Shown: positions 30,501-38,577, counted from the stretch's first letter. The stretch is 64,000 bases of DNA from Oscillospiraceae bacterium (GCA_015064635.1 SVRV01000006.1:31494-95493); one strand, 5' to 3'. Notes: a model not told the origin generated them from the sequence alone. Numbers and translations are program-made.

Positions 30501-31608
30501 AGGCGTTGATTACAGCAGTAAGAAGGTAGATACAGGAACAGTAATTACAGTAAATCCCGCACCAAACCGTGACGGATATGTATTCAAAGGTTGGGTTGAG
30601 GGTAAGAACAGCTTTAATCCCGGTGATGACGTGACAGTTGACAGAAACATTGTTTTTGTTGCAAAATGGTCACCCGTTGGCGGCAATACAGTAAGATATA
30701 AGCTTACCTATGTTACAAATGGCGGTAACTATATCCCCAGCGAAAAATATCCCAGCGGAAGAAACGTTACACTTGTTAAGGTGCCTGTAAGAAACGGATA
30801 TGCATTTGAAGGTTGGTATCTTGACGAGGCTCTTACCGAGTCTGTTACCGCGGTCAAGATGACCAAGGATATTACCGTATACGCAAAATGGGTTGACGAT
30901 AACGGAGGCGCAGGCCACGGTCATACAACTCCCGAAGATCTGAACGGTGATGAGCACTTCGCATATGTTGTAGGCTATGAGGATGGCACAGTAAGACCCG
31001 GAAGCTATATTACACGAGCTGAGGTTACAACTATTTTCTTCAGACTTCTCAAGGAAGAAATAAGAGATAAAAACCTTACGTCCGAAAACACGTTCAGTGA
31101 CGTTCCCAAGTCTAAGTGGTATAATATTTCTATATCTACAATGGCGAAGCTTGGTGTTGTAAACGGAAAATATCTCAACCTGTTTGCTCCCGATGAATTT
31201 ATCACAAGAGCAGAATTCGCAGTTATTTGCGCAAGATTCGATAACTCTGAATTTGAAGTTGATGATAACTTTGTTGATGTAAAGGGACATTGGGCAGAAG
31301 CTGAAATTCATGAAGCTGCTGCACACGGATGGATAAGAGGATATGATGATAACACCTTTAAGCCTGATGCGCTTATTACACGTGCAGAAGCCATGACAAT
31401 GATAAACAGAGTTCTCAACCGCGTCCCCGAAACAAAAGAGGATCTGCTTGAAGGTATGATTGAATGGCCTGACAATTCCGATAAATCAGCTTGGTACTAT
31501 CTCATTGTACAGGAAGCTACCAACTCTCACAAATATGATATGAAGAATCATATTTATGAAAAATGGACAGTTCTTCAGCCTGTTGCAGATTGGGCTAAAT
31601 ATCAATAA
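24502..31608 (+). CDS. Giant cell-surface protein: signal peptide, VWA domain, ~8 MucBP/InlB-type repeat units, Listeria-Bacteroides-type repeats, SLH domains
   Basis: DIVLVLDMSGSMKES MIDAS motif; repeated VEHYL..DG.Y....TTGHTV...GFTY.DAKSAATKSG..GDG.LVLKLYY.RN; C-terminal SLH motifs (YVVGYEDGTVRPGSYITRAEV; GWIRGYDDNTFKPDALITRAEA). Confidence 0.93.
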   Translation: MKTKRIISWFLILTMMITFIPSFGITGTKVGAASQTAPLALTGPEILQSDTKENVNQSGGIIYTKTSEAKSDGTVDITLTAHTTGVVKPVNIITPTDIVLVLDMSGSMKESFTTTTSEYVKEIGSEYTYWSGLRRRTGYGFDDDKYNDFYINLGTNSEPVYAEVSYTGQRDANGFEIYRYTEGTTTMNIYPVLSGTLDVERVNAEYPIIQFYSLEVTRTSQNKLTALKDAVKTFIDTTYQMNSTIEDTSSIHSISIVKFAGPHYSNNTTDTPTIVTGNGTYTYSGERGVNYSQVVKGLTPVDDDGAAELKSAVDSLNAAGSTAVDKGLALAEAVLKNRALTDSGNAANRNQAVIVFTDGDPNHQTGFSTSVANDAISIASRLENTADVTIYGVCIATNADENDTSANINKFMHYMSSNYPNATSMTSPGEGGSSANGYYKTPDDSHSLSMIFDAIIHDIDHPTVSLGEEATVVDTLSPYFSFVNGNATNITLMTSARKADGTWAAPVDDANLTYKIEEDRLTVDGFDFDANFVSETGRGTNGDFYGKRLVITFTVVPNYDKIDEDSAILINGDIPTNESFATINDSDEFEVAQVVTPELEAFQVVYEVDGEEHVSYNRFTGSSVIVDDAPIKEGYTFSGWEYPNGLAVSGGSFTMPQSDVKVVGKFTVNTHNVSYVYSTTPPSGASALPTAQNHDYGTTVTVAPHATAPGYIFSGWTPQQTDVNVVNGEFTMPDKNVVLIGHFIPSTATPYKVEHYLETLTDGVYEENPEITEPFSGTTGHTVSATPLNRFSGFTYNDTKSAATKSGTITGDGNLVLKLYYDRNEYKVEYGYEGDTEIAGLPALPAGGTFKYGETVTVASAAIPPAGYSFTGWYRGTVSNPVSGTFEMPAYDVHLLGYFEANTGTKYTVEHYLMNTDGTYPSAPEDFETFYGTTGHTVLATPLVKYQGFTYDDAKSAATKSGEIAGDGSLVLKLYYSRNKYNVVYQYERTIPDNPPAKPVTKLYYYGVTVDLEDNVSLEGYTFSGWHTHDTEGVVVIENGSFEMPMRDVNIYGYFTANTNTKYTVEHYLETMTDGVYELGPYKTQEFEGTTGTEITAIATAVDGFTYNDAKSAATKSGIITGDGELVLKLYYDRNEYKVEYGYEGDTSITGIPALPASSTYKYGETVTVEPVATAPDGYTFVGWYRGTSANIVVGTFEMPAHDITLLGYFMPNTATEYTVEHYLMDIDGTYPSTPEDSETLYATTGHTVEAKPGTEYVGFTYDDAKSAATKSGVVLGDGSLVLKLYYARNKYEVSYEYRRNIPTGAPTLPATKSYYYGEDVSIAPNPTLAGYTFSKWHVHDSEGSVSVNNNAFEMPARDVVLYGYFEANTDTAYRIEHYIANADNTGYNTTPYRYQNFSGVTGESVTGIPLTIEGFTYNDADSAATKSGTIAGDGSLVLKLYYSRNKYKVTYKYEGDLGGFTPPALPAEKEYYYGQIVTAEAKPFVTGYTFHGWYKGTVSNTVIEPFEMPARDVELLGNFQPGENTPYEVHHYLETLTDGVYETTPAVNERLTATTGHTVRATVLNRFIGFTYNDNAPGKKAEGVVTADGKLVLKLYYDRNEYNVTYGYDGDIPASASALPVGGKYKYGEKVTVAAKATASGYIFHGWYRGTPDNLVSASFDMPAYDVHILGNFTASTNTPYAVEHYLEKLGGGYELDTSDKRYATTGDVVSAINKEYVGFTYNEGISTPRGTVRGDGKLVLAFYYDRNKYNVSYVYEVAPPAGAPALPAPQNNIAYGKTVNIAAKAKLAGYTFNGWTTEDVSVLGNSFEMPSKNVVFKGSFTANTVEYKVNYWFQKVNAGNSFNKADYELDSANSYTDTAKVGAHVEAKALSHTGFYVNAANSNPYGHVTVDSNGNGNLVLNVYFDRHTYNVSYVYYGNQPAAAPDVSVNNKTNVRYGTKLTVAADPTLQDYVFDGWYTHTANVANGEYTMPAHNVEFIGMFVRQYSVEYDLNGGTGAVGVDYSSKKVDTGTVITVNPAPNRDGYVFKGWVEGKNSFNPGDDVTVDRNIVFVAKWSPVGGNTVRYKLTYVTNGGNYIPSEKYPSGRNVTLVKVPVRNGYAFEGWYLDEALTESVTAVKMTKDITVYAKWVDDNGGAGHGHTTPEDLNGDEHFAYVVGYEDGTVRPGSYITRAEVTTIFFRLLKEEIRDKNLTSENTFSDVPKSKWYNISISTMAKLGVVNGKYLNLFAPDEFITRAEFAVICARFDNSEFEVDDNFVDVKGHWAEAEIHEAAAHGWIRGYDDNTFKPDALITRAEAMTMINRVLNRVPETKEDLLEGMIEWPDNSDKSAWYYLIVQEATNSHKYDMKNHIYEKWTVLQPVADWAKYQ

Positions 31609-31633
31609 ACTAACAAAGTAAAAGTTAAAATGA

Positions 31634-31668
31634 GCCTGTCGTGGAATTACGGCAGGCTTGTTTTGTCA
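31634..31668 (+). terminator. Probable terminator
   Basis: GAGCCTGTCGTGGAATTACGGCAGGCTTGTTTT. Confidence 0.65.
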
Positions 31669-31812
31669 TAAAATGTATCAAAATGTAATTTTTGTACATC
31701 AAAATGTAATTTTTGCCCCTTGTAAAAATATAATATACATTGTATAATAGTTACAACAAGGAAAGGCGAGTTTTTTAAAAGAAAAAATTCGCTGCATGAC
31801 AGGAGAGATTAT

Positions 31813-32280
31813 ATGAAATATTGTTCAAGATGCGGCGCACAGAATCAGGACCATGCCGCAATTTGCCATTGTTGCGGCAGAAAATTACCGCCTCCCGGTT
31901 CAGGGGCATTTTATCCTCGGGGATATCAACCACCCACAGATCCCAGACCCAACCACAAACCGCAACATCATTATAACGGGAATATCAATTATTATCAGAC
32001 ACCACAGAGGCAGCCGTCATCAAGTCTTTCGCTCGGTGTGGCAAAGGGATTTGCCATAGCATCTATGTCTTGCGGAATACTCTCACTTTTAACAATCGGT
32101 ATTTTCGCCATAGTGCTTGGAATATGCGGATTGGTTTTCGGAGCACTTGTTAAAAATGCAGGGTACAGCAAAGGATACATAAGCGGTATGTCAATAGCAG
32201 GGCTTGTTTGCGGAATCATCGGAGTTGCATTTTCTCTGATTTGGATATTTTCTGTCGGTTCGTTCTGGCTTTGGTTCTGA
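31813..32280 (+). CDS. Zinc-ribbon + DUF4190-like two-TM membrane protein
   Basis: MKYCSRCGAQNQDHAAICHCCGRKL, then Pro/Asn/Gln-rich linker and 2 TM helices. Confidence 0.8.
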   Translation: MKYCSRCGAQNQDHAAICHCCGRKLPPPGSGAFYPRGYQPPTDPRPNHKPQHHYNGNINYYQTPQRQPSSSLSLGVAKGFAIASMSCGILSLLTIGIFAIVLGICGLVFGALVKNAGYSKGYISGMSIAGLVCGIIGVAFSLIWIFSVGSFWLWF

Positions 32281-32334
32281 TGATTATAAATCAAATAAAA
32301 ATGACATTTAAAGTTATTTCGGAAGGAGAAAAAT

Positions 32335-32445
32335 ATGAGAATAAAATCATTGGTTATATTTGCAATTCTTGTACTTGCGCTCGTTAAGGCATTCAGATTT
32401 ATCAAAAAAAGACCTTTAAAAAACAAAGCGTTTAAAGTTAATTAA
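32335..32445 (+). CDS. Small membrane protein (36 aa), absent from supplied ORF track
   Basis: MRIKSLVIFAILVLALVKAFRFIKKRPLKNKAFKVN; strong GGAAGGAG RBS 6-8 nt upstream of ATG; hydrophobic helix then basic tail. Confidence 0.55.
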   Translation: MRIKSLVIFAILVLALVKAFRFIKKRPLKNKAFKVN

Positions 32446-32507
32446 AAGAGTTTAATTATTTATTTGATAAATGTACAAAAAATCGTAACATTTTTTTTAA
32501 AATAATA

Positions 32508-32536
32508 TTGACAAATCTTGTCATATTATGTATAAT
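32508..32536 (+). promoter_or_regulatory. Sigma-A promoter
   Basis: TTGACA - 17 nt - TATAAT. Confidence 0.8.
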
Positions 32537-32574
32537 TAGCTTGCATTAATTTTAATTATATGGAGGTAGTTCTA

Positions 32575-32946
32575 ATGAAGGTATGTTCAAGATGCGGAGC
32601 ACAGAACCAGGACCAGGCAGCAGTTTGCTATGCTTGTGGTACACAGTTTGCTCCTCCCCAGGCAAATCCCTATCAGCAGCCCATGTACAATCCCATGGTT
32701 CCTGCTAAGGTTCCCGGAAAGGGCTTTGCGATAGCTGCGCTTGTTTGCGGTATCGTTTCTTTCTTCTTCTACGGAATCATTCTTGGTATTTTGGCTGTTA
32801 TATTCGGTGCAGTTGCTAAGAATAAGGGTTACAGAGGCGGCATGGCTACAGCCGGTATCGTGCTTGGTGTTGTCGGACTTGCATTGTACGTAGTTATGTG
32901 GATTGCTTGTCAGGGCATGTGGTCAGCATTTGCATTGTCATTGTAA
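32575..32946 (+). CDS. Zinc-ribbon + DUF4190-like membrane protein (paralog of 31813 gene)
   Basis: MKVCSRCGAQNQDQAAVCYACG; GFAIAALVCGIVSFF; GGAGG RBS favours ATG at 32575. Confidence 0.82.
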   Translation: MKVCSRCGAQNQDQAAVCYACGTQFAPPQANPYQQPMYNPMVPAKVPGKGFAIAALVCGIVSFFFYGIILGILAVIFGAVAKNKGYRGGMATAGIVLGVVGLALYVVMWIACQGMWSAFALSL

Positions 32947-32954
32947 AAAATAAA

Positions 32955-32983
32955 CTGAGTCGAAAGACTCAGTTATTTTTTTG
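32955..32983 (+). terminator. Rho-independent terminator
   Basis: AACTGAGTC GAAA GACTCAGTT ATTTTTTT. Confidence 0.88.
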
Positions 32984-33014
32984 TTTTTTGTTATTACATA
33001 CACATCTTGCGCTT

Positions 33015-33599
33015 TTATAACAAGCTTGTAATAAATATTTCAAGACCGATTGCAATGAGAATTATACCACCGAAAATATTTGCTTTTCCCGAGAAAATTG
33101 TACCGGTTTTCTTTCCGATGATTATGCCGAAAAAGCAGATGATGAACGTTATAACTGCGATAACGAGAGCAGATATAAGAGCCTGAAGAACAGTGTATTC
33201 GGCAATTTCCAAACCTACCGAGAGGGCATCAATTGATGTAGCAATTCCTTGTATAAGAAGAGCTGAAAGAGTGAGCTTGTGGAGCTTGCATTCTTCACCT
33301 ACGCAGTTTTTTCCTTCTATTATCATCTTTATGCCTATGTATCCGAGAAGGATGAGAGCAATAACGGGAATGAATTTTTCAAACGATTTAAAAAGCTCAA
33401 GGACGGTGTGTACAAGAACCCATCCAATCATTGGCATAAGTGCCTGAAAGAAGGCGAAAACTCCTGCAACCCCGCACATTTTTCTCTTTCTCATGCCGGG
33501 TTCGCTGAGACCCGAAACAAGGGATACAGAAAATGCATCCATTGCAAGACCTATTCCAAGTAATGCACTTGTAATAAAAAATGAGAGTGTTAAATCCAT
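33015..33599 (-). CDS. mntP: Manganese efflux pump MntP family
   Basis: LLGIGLAMDAFSVSLVSGL and GIATSIDALSVGLE motifs; yybP-ykoY riboswitch upstream; start at 33599 with AGGAGG RBS. Confidence 0.9.
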   Translation of the reverse strand: MDLTLSFFITSALLGIGLAMDAFSVSLVSGLSEPGMRKRKMCGVAGVFAFFQALMPMIGWVLVHTVLELFKSFEKFIPVIALILLGYIGIKMIIEGKNCVGEECKLHKLTLSALLIQGIATSIDALSVGLEIAEYTVLQALISALVIAVITFIICFFGIIIGKKTGTIFSGKANIFGGIILIAIGLEIFITSLL

Positions 33600-33617
33600 G
33601 TATTCCTCCTGAAAAGA

Positions 33618-33645
33618 AAAAGTATGGCAAGTGCCATACAAAAAG
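33618..33645 (-). terminator. Riboswitch expression-platform terminator
   Basis: On minus strand GTATGGC ACTT GCCATAC TTTTTCTTTT. Confidence 0.8.
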
Positions 33646-33654
33646 AGAGAAATA

Positions 33655-33766
33655 TCCCATGTACGGCAAACGCTTTCCATGAGTCTCGCATATTAAAGTA
33701 AGCCAGACCGAAAGGTCAGTATGTTGACTTACTGCGGCAATACCGCTTGCTACTCCCTCAACTTTT
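33655..33766 (-). ncRNA. yybP-ykoY manganese riboswitch
   Basis: Minus-strand GAGGGAGTAGCAAGCGG...AAGTCAACATACTGACCTTTCGGTCTGGCTTACTTTAATATGCGAGACTCATGGAAAGCG matches consensus; precedes mntP. Confidence 0.9.
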
Positions 33767-33798
33767 GTATTTTATCATAGTTTACATAATTTGTCAAG

Positions 33799-33827
33799 TT
33801 GACAAGTCGAAAAAAAGGTATTATAAT
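33799..33827 (+). promoter_or_regulatory. Sigma-A promoter
   Basis: TTGACA - 17 nt - TATAAT. Confidence 0.8.
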
Positions 33828-33855
33828 TTACAAAATAAGTATATCAGGAGGAATT

Positions 33856-34962
33856 ATGAACACAATTAAGGTTATAGATTCACATATTCATATTTCAAAT
33901 TGGACTGATGCGATAGATTTGAATCACGAGGACTATAAGCAGTTTATAACACCGTTTAAAGAAATAGAGAAATTCGGATGGAGTGATGCTACCGTCACAC
34001 ATAACTATAAAGAATCTGTGAATGCTTTTATCAATTCCCGAAATTACGATTACGTAAACGTGGCGTGCATTCCATACGTCAGCGGCAGAGATGCTTCCCA
34101 GAATATTATGGCGGCATTGCTGAAGATGGATAATAAAAGGGTTTTTGCTCACGGCGGTTTTGTATATCCCGACCAACCTGTAACTTTTCCGTTCAAAGAA
34201 GGTTTTGAGCCTCACACACAGCTTGAAGAATTGATAAAAATCGGCTTTGACGGAGTGAAAATGCTTGAAACTCATCCAAAGGCAAAAAAAGTCTTGAAGA
34301 CCGATTTCACTGCAAAGGGCTTTGAATTGCTGTTCAAAAAGCTTGAAGAAGAGCAGATACATATTCTGTGGCACGTAAACGATCCGATTGAATATTGGGA
34401 TGACCCTGCAAATTCCGATCATCCCGACAGAGAAGCGGTTTACGGTGAGGTGTACGAAATATTGAGACGGCATCCGAAGCTCAAGGTAACCTTCGCTCAT
34501 ATGTGTTATATGACGACACAGAAGGAACGTCTTGAAAAGCTTCTTGACGATTATCCCAACGTGTTTATAGATATTACACCCGGTCCGAGCAATTTCCGCA
34601 ATATGAGCGAAAATGTAAAGGCTTGGAGAGAGTTTTTCATCAAATATTCTGACAGAATAATGTTTGGCTCAGATTTTTCAACACGAGGGGGCGGTTATTC
34701 GATTCCTAATGTTTACAGGTTTCTTGTGACAGATGATTCTTTCAAAATGGCAGGAATGGACGTAAAAGGCATTGCACTTGACAAAGATACACTTGATAAA
34801 ATTTTGTATAGGAATTTTTTGAAACGTGTGGGAGAAAAGCCTCGTGAAATAGATACAGAAGCACTTTCAGCCTACATAAGAAAATATGAGCACCTGCTGA
34901 CCAACGAAACAAACCGAATACCGATGCTTAACGATTGCAGGAAAAAAGGCTTGTATATATAA
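33856..34962 (+). CDS. Amidohydrolase-family (TIM-barrel) metal-dependent hydrolase
   Basis: IDSHIHIS, KVTFAHMCY, RIMFGSDFS motifs; AGGAGGA RBS before ATG 33856. Confidence 0.85.
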   Translation: MNTIKVIDSHIHISNWTDAIDLNHEDYKQFITPFKEIEKFGWSDATVTHNYKESVNAFINSRNYDYVNVACIPYVSGRDASQNIMAALLKMDNKRVFAHGGFVYPDQPVTFPFKEGFEPHTQLEELIKIGFDGVKMLETHPKAKKVLKTDFTAKGFELLFKKLEEEQIHILWHVNDPIEYWDDPANSDHPDREAVYGEVYEILRRHPKLKVTFAHMCYMTTQKERLEKLLDDYPNVFIDITPGPSNFRNMSENVKAWREFFIKYSDRIMFGSDFSTRGGGYSIPNVYRFLVTDDSFKMAGMDVKGIALDKDTLDKILYRNFLKRVGEKPREIDTEALSAYIRKYEHLLTNETNRIPMLNDCRKKGLYI

Positions 34963-34965
34963 AAT

Positions 34966-35110
34966 ATTCCCAGCAAGTTTTCTTGAGAGTGGTGTGGGGA
35001 GAGAGTTCTGAGAACTCTCTCCCCACAAAAAACGTCCCCCATCAACAAGCTTTTCTTGAGGGGGTGCAGGGGGAGTATTCTTTTGACTTCAAAAGAATAC
35101 TCCCCCTGCA
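34966..35110. repeat. Two related long perfect hairpins between convergent genes
   Basis: GTGGGGAGAGAGTTCTGAGAACTCTCTCCCCAC and GCAGGGGGAGTATTCTTTTGACTTCAAAAGAATACTCCCCCTGC, each preceded by CAAG(T/C)TTTTCTTGAG. Confidence 0.9.
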
Positions 35111-35125
35111 AAATGTTTTAAGCTA

Positions 35126-36187
35126 TTAAAGCTTGTATGTCCAGTTGAACTTGTCCTCAATCTTGCCCCACTGAATACCTGTAAGAGTATCATAGAGGTG
35201 CTGAGTAACTTCACCAATCTTGCCTTCGTTGATAATGAACTTCTTACCCTTGTAGGAGAGCTCGCCGATAGGAGATACAACTGCCGCTGTACCTGTACCC
35301 CAAGCCTCTTCAAGAGTACCGTTTTCAAGAGCCTCAGCAAGCTCATCAACGCTGAGAAGTCTCTCACTTACCTTGTAGCCTTCTGACTTGAGAACTTCGA
35401 TACAAGACTTTCTTGTAATACCGGGAAGGATAGAGCCTGAAAGCATAGGTGTAACAATTTCGCCGTTGATCTTGAACATAACGTTCATAGCGCCAACTTC
35501 TTCGATATATTTTCTTTCAACACCGTCAAGCCAAAGAACCTGAGCATATCCTTGAGATTCAGCCTTCTGACCTGCTCTGTTACTTGCCGCATAGTTACCG
35601 CCGCACTTGGTGTAACCTGTACCGCCTCTTACGGCTCTTACGTCGTCAGCTTCAATCATGATCTTAACAGGGTTGATACCTTCCTTGTAGTAGCTTCCTA
35701 CAGGAGAGAGAATAATCATGAAGGTTGCGTTGTGAACTGCGTGAACACCGAGAGTCTCGTCGTTTCCGAAAAGGAAGGGACGGATATAAAGTGATGTTCC
35801 GGGGGCTGAGGGAGTCCAGTCCTTTTCAAAGTCAACGAACTTTGTGAGAACTTCAAGAGCAAGGTCCTCGGGAATTTCAGGAAGACAGAGACGCTCTGCG
35901 GAGCTGTTCAAACGGCGGATGTTTTCCATGGGTCTGAAAAGCTGAACCGATCCGTCGGCTGTGCGATACGCCTTGAGACCTTCGAAGATTTCCGAACCGT
36001 AGTGAAGAACAGTTGATGCGGGATGAATAGGGAAGGGACCGAAGGGAACGATTCTTGCATCATGCCAGCCCTTTTCCTGAGAATAATCCATAATGAACAT
36101 ATGGTCGGTGAATACCTTACCAAAGCCAAGTGTTGAGCTGTCGGGCTTTGCCTTGAGCTCTGCTGCGCGAGTGATTGAAATTTCCAT
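35126..36187 (-). CDS. ilvE: Branched-chain amino acid aminotransferase
   Basis: GYTKCGGNYAASNRAGQKAESQGYAQVLWLDGVERKYIEEVGAMNVMF; FEGLKAYR. Confidence 0.94.
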   Translation of the reverse strand: MEISITRAAELKAKPDSSTLGFGKVFTDHMFIMDYSQEKGWHDARIVPFGPFPIHPASTVLHYGSEIFEGLKAYRTADGSVQLFRPMENIRRLNSSAERLCLPEIPEDLALEVLTKFVDFEKDWTPSAPGTSLYIRPFLFGNDETLGVHAVHNATFMIILSPVGSYYKEGINPVKIMIEADDVRAVRGGTGYTKCGGNYAASNRAGQKAESQGYAQVLWLDGVERKYIEEVGAMNVMFKINGEIVTPMLSGSILPGITRKSCIEVLKSEGYKVSERLLSVDELAEALENGTLEEAWGTGTAAVVSPIGELSYKGKKFIINEGKIGEVTQHLYDTLTGIQWGKIEDKFNWTYKL

Positions 36188-36203
36188 TTAATTTCGCCTC
36201 CAA

Positions 36204-36734
36204 TTAATAATCGCGTCCGAGTTTCATTGCGTTAAGGTTTACGTCAAGCATATCTGCACGCTTTGCGGAAATAACCTTCTTGAGTGCTGCAACTACACCT
36301 TCATCGGTGAATTCGCCGGTTTCGCCAAGTACCTTGCCCATGATTATCATGTTTGCAAGTGTGGGAGTACCGTTTTCGTCTGCAAGCTTTGTTGCAGGAA
36401 TGGGAAATACCTTTACATCGTCTCTTTTAACTTCTCTTTCGATGAGAGATGAATCGTAGAATATCATACCGCCTGCCTTAACGGTGTTTTCGTACTTGTC
36501 AAGGGAGGGAAGATTCATTGCGATGAGAATATCGGGGTTTGATACGATGGGTGAGCCAACGGGAGTTTCGCTGATAATAACAGAACAGCTTGCTGTACCG
36601 CCTCTCATTTCGGGACCGTATGAGGGAAGCCATGATACCTGCTTGTCCTCTGTCAGACCTTTATATGCAAGAAGCTTACCTGCAAAAAGGATACCCTGAC
36701 CGCCGAAACCTGCAAAAACATACTGATGTGCCAT
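36204..36734 (-). CDS. 2-oxoacid:ferredoxin oxidoreductase, gamma subunit (VorC/KorC-like)
   Basis: [36 protein letters not shown]. Confidence 0.9.
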   Translation of the reverse strand: MAHQYVFAGFGGQGILFAGKLLAYKGLTEDKQVSWLPSYGPEMRGGTASCSVIISETPVGSPIVSNPDILIAMNLPSLDKYENTVKAGGMIFYDSSLIEREVKRDDVKVFPIPATKLADENGTPTLANMIIMGKVLGETGEFTDEGVVAALKKVISAKRADMLDVNLNAMKLGRDY

Positions 36735-37495
36735 TATTTATCCCCCTTTACAATTCCCGCTGTTCTATCCTTATATACACCGAGAGGATAGTAGGGGATC
36801 ATTTTTTCTTCAACCCATTCAAGTGCCTTCTGAGGAGTCATACCCCAGTTTGTAGGACAGCTTGAAACAACTTCGATAAGAGAAAATCCCTTATTGTTTA
36901 TCTGGTTTTCAAAAGCTTTCTTGATAGCCTTCTTGGCAGCCTTAACGTTCTTTACGTTGTTTACGGCAACTCTTTCGAGGTATTCGGGACCGTCAAGTTC
37001 GGAAAGCATTTCGCAAACCTTGATGGGGAAACCGCAATGAGCGGTGTCTCTTCCGTAGGGAGATGTCTGCGTTACCTGACCGGGAAGGGAGGTGGGAGCC
37101 ATCTGACCGCCTGTCATACCGTAAATAGCATTATTTACGAAAATAACGGTTATGTTTTCGTTACGTGCCGCAGCGTGAACTGTTTCAGCCATACCGATTG
37201 AGGCAAGGTCGCCGTCACCCTGATATGTAAATACAATGTGATTTTCGGGGTCAGCACGCTTAACACCCGTAGCAATAGCGGGAGCACGTCCGTGAGCCGC
37301 TTCAATCATATCACAGTTAAAATAATTATATGCCATAACCGAGCAACCAACGGGTGCGATACCGATGGTTCTTCCTTCAATACCAAGCTCGTCAAGACAC
37401 TCAGCTACAAGACGGTGAATAATACCGTGTGTACAGCCGGGGCAGTAGTGCATGGGAAGGTCGGCAAGTGCATGGGGTTTATCAAATACTACCAT
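36734..37495 (-). CDS. 2-oxoacid:ferredoxin oxidoreductase, beta (TPP) subunit (VorA/KorB-like)
   Basis: YCPGCTHGIIHRL; HGRAPAIATGVKRADPENHIVFTYQGDGDLASIG (GDGD TPP motif). Confidence 0.9.
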   Translation of the reverse strand: MVVFDKPHALADLPMHYCPGCTHGIIHRLVAECLDELGIEGRTIGIAPVGCSVMAYNYFNCDMIEAAHGRAPAIATGVKRADPENHIVFTYQGDGDLASIGMAETVHAAARNENITVIFVNNAIYGMTGGQMAPTSLPGQVTQTSPYGRDTAHCGFPIKVCEMLSELDGPEYLERVAVNNVKNVKAAKKAIKKAFENQINNKGFSLIEVVSSCPTNWGMTPQKALEWVEEKMIPYYPLGVYKDRTAGIVKGDK

Positions 37496-38562
37496 TATTT
37501 TGCACCTCCGTTTTTGTGAGCTGTTTTTATTGCTTCAAGAATCTGTTCGGGTGTGGGAATCATACCGCCTGCACGGTTTACGAGAGTTACAGGACGGCGG
37601 CACTCTGTTGCAAGACGAACGTCCTCTATCATCTGTCCCATTGAAAGCTCAACGGAAATAAATGAATGTACCTTTTCGGTAGCCTTGAGGAAGGGAGCCT
37701 TGGGGAAGGGCCAGAGTGTGATGGGACGGATAAGTCCTACCTTTATACCCTGCGCACGTGCTTCTACGATAGCATTTTTTGCTACACGGGAAGCGATACC
37801 GAATGCTGCAATACAAATTTCAGCATCCTCCATCATATATTCCTCATACATAACTTCGTTCTTTTCGATTTCGGCATAACGCTCGAATCTCTTGAAGTTG
37901 AGCTGTTCAAGTTCTTCGGGAACGAGAGAGAGTGAGTTTGTAATGTTGTGGAAACGTTCAAGCTTTGTTCCGACAGTTGCCCAAGGCTTTTCGGGCATGG
38001 GCTTTACTTCAAGGTCAAGGGATACAGGCTCCATCATCTGACCCATTGTACCGTCGGCAAGAATCATGGATGTTACACGGTACTTGTCTGCTACGTCAAA
38101 GCCGTGAACTGTGAGGTCTGCCATTTCCTGAACGGAAGCGGGAGCGAAAACAACCATATGGAAGTCACCGTGTGCACCGCCCTTTGTTGCCTGGAAATAA
38201 TCTGACTGTGAGGGCTGAATACCACCGAGACCGGGGCCGCCTCTCTGTACGTTAACTACAAGTGCGGGAAGGTCTGCACCTGCAAGGTAAGAAAGTCCTT
38301 CACCCTTAAGTGAGATTCCGGGGCTTGAAGAGGAAGTCATAACACGCTTACCGCATGAAGCAACGCCGTATACCATATTGATAGCGGCAATTTCACTTTC
38401 TGCCTGAAGGAAGCAACCGCCGATTTTAGGCATTCTTTTAGCCATGTAAGCGGCAATTTCAGTTTGGGGAGTAATGGGATAACCGAAGTAATGGCGACAG
38501 CCTGCAACGATAGCGGCTTCAGCAATGGCTTCGTTACCCTTCATCAATACTTTATCTGCCAT
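37495..38562 (-). CDS. vorB: 2-oxoacid:ferredoxin oxidoreductase, alpha subunit (VorB-like)
   Basis: GYPITPQTEIAAYMAKRMPKIGG; TSSSSPGISLKGEGLSYLAGADLPALVVNVQRGGPGLGGIQPSQSDYFQATKGG. Confidence 0.9.
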   Translation of the reverse strand: MADKVLMKGNEAIAEAAIVAGCRHYFGYPITPQTEIAAYMAKRMPKIGGCFLQAESEIAAINMVYGVASCGKRVMTSSSSPGISLKGEGLSYLAGADLPALVVNVQRGGPGLGGIQPSQSDYFQATKGGAHGDFHMVVFAPASVQEMADLTVHGFDVADKYRVTSMILADGTMGQMMEPVSLDLEVKPMPEKPWATVGTKLERFHNITNSLSLVPEELEQLNFKRFERYAEIEKNEVMYEEYMMEDAEICIAAFGIASRVAKNAIVEARAQGIKVGLIRPITLWPFPKAPFLKATEKVHSFISVELSMGQMIEDVRLATECRRPVTLVNRAGGMIPTPEQILEAIKTAHKNGGAK

Positions 38563-38577
38563 TTTTTCACGACCTTT

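Noticed and set aside
33600-33680. N-terminal extension of MntP (MESVCRTWDISLFLYG...)
   Set aside because: The extension runs through the riboswitch terminator; the membrane-protein start at 33599 has the proper RBS.
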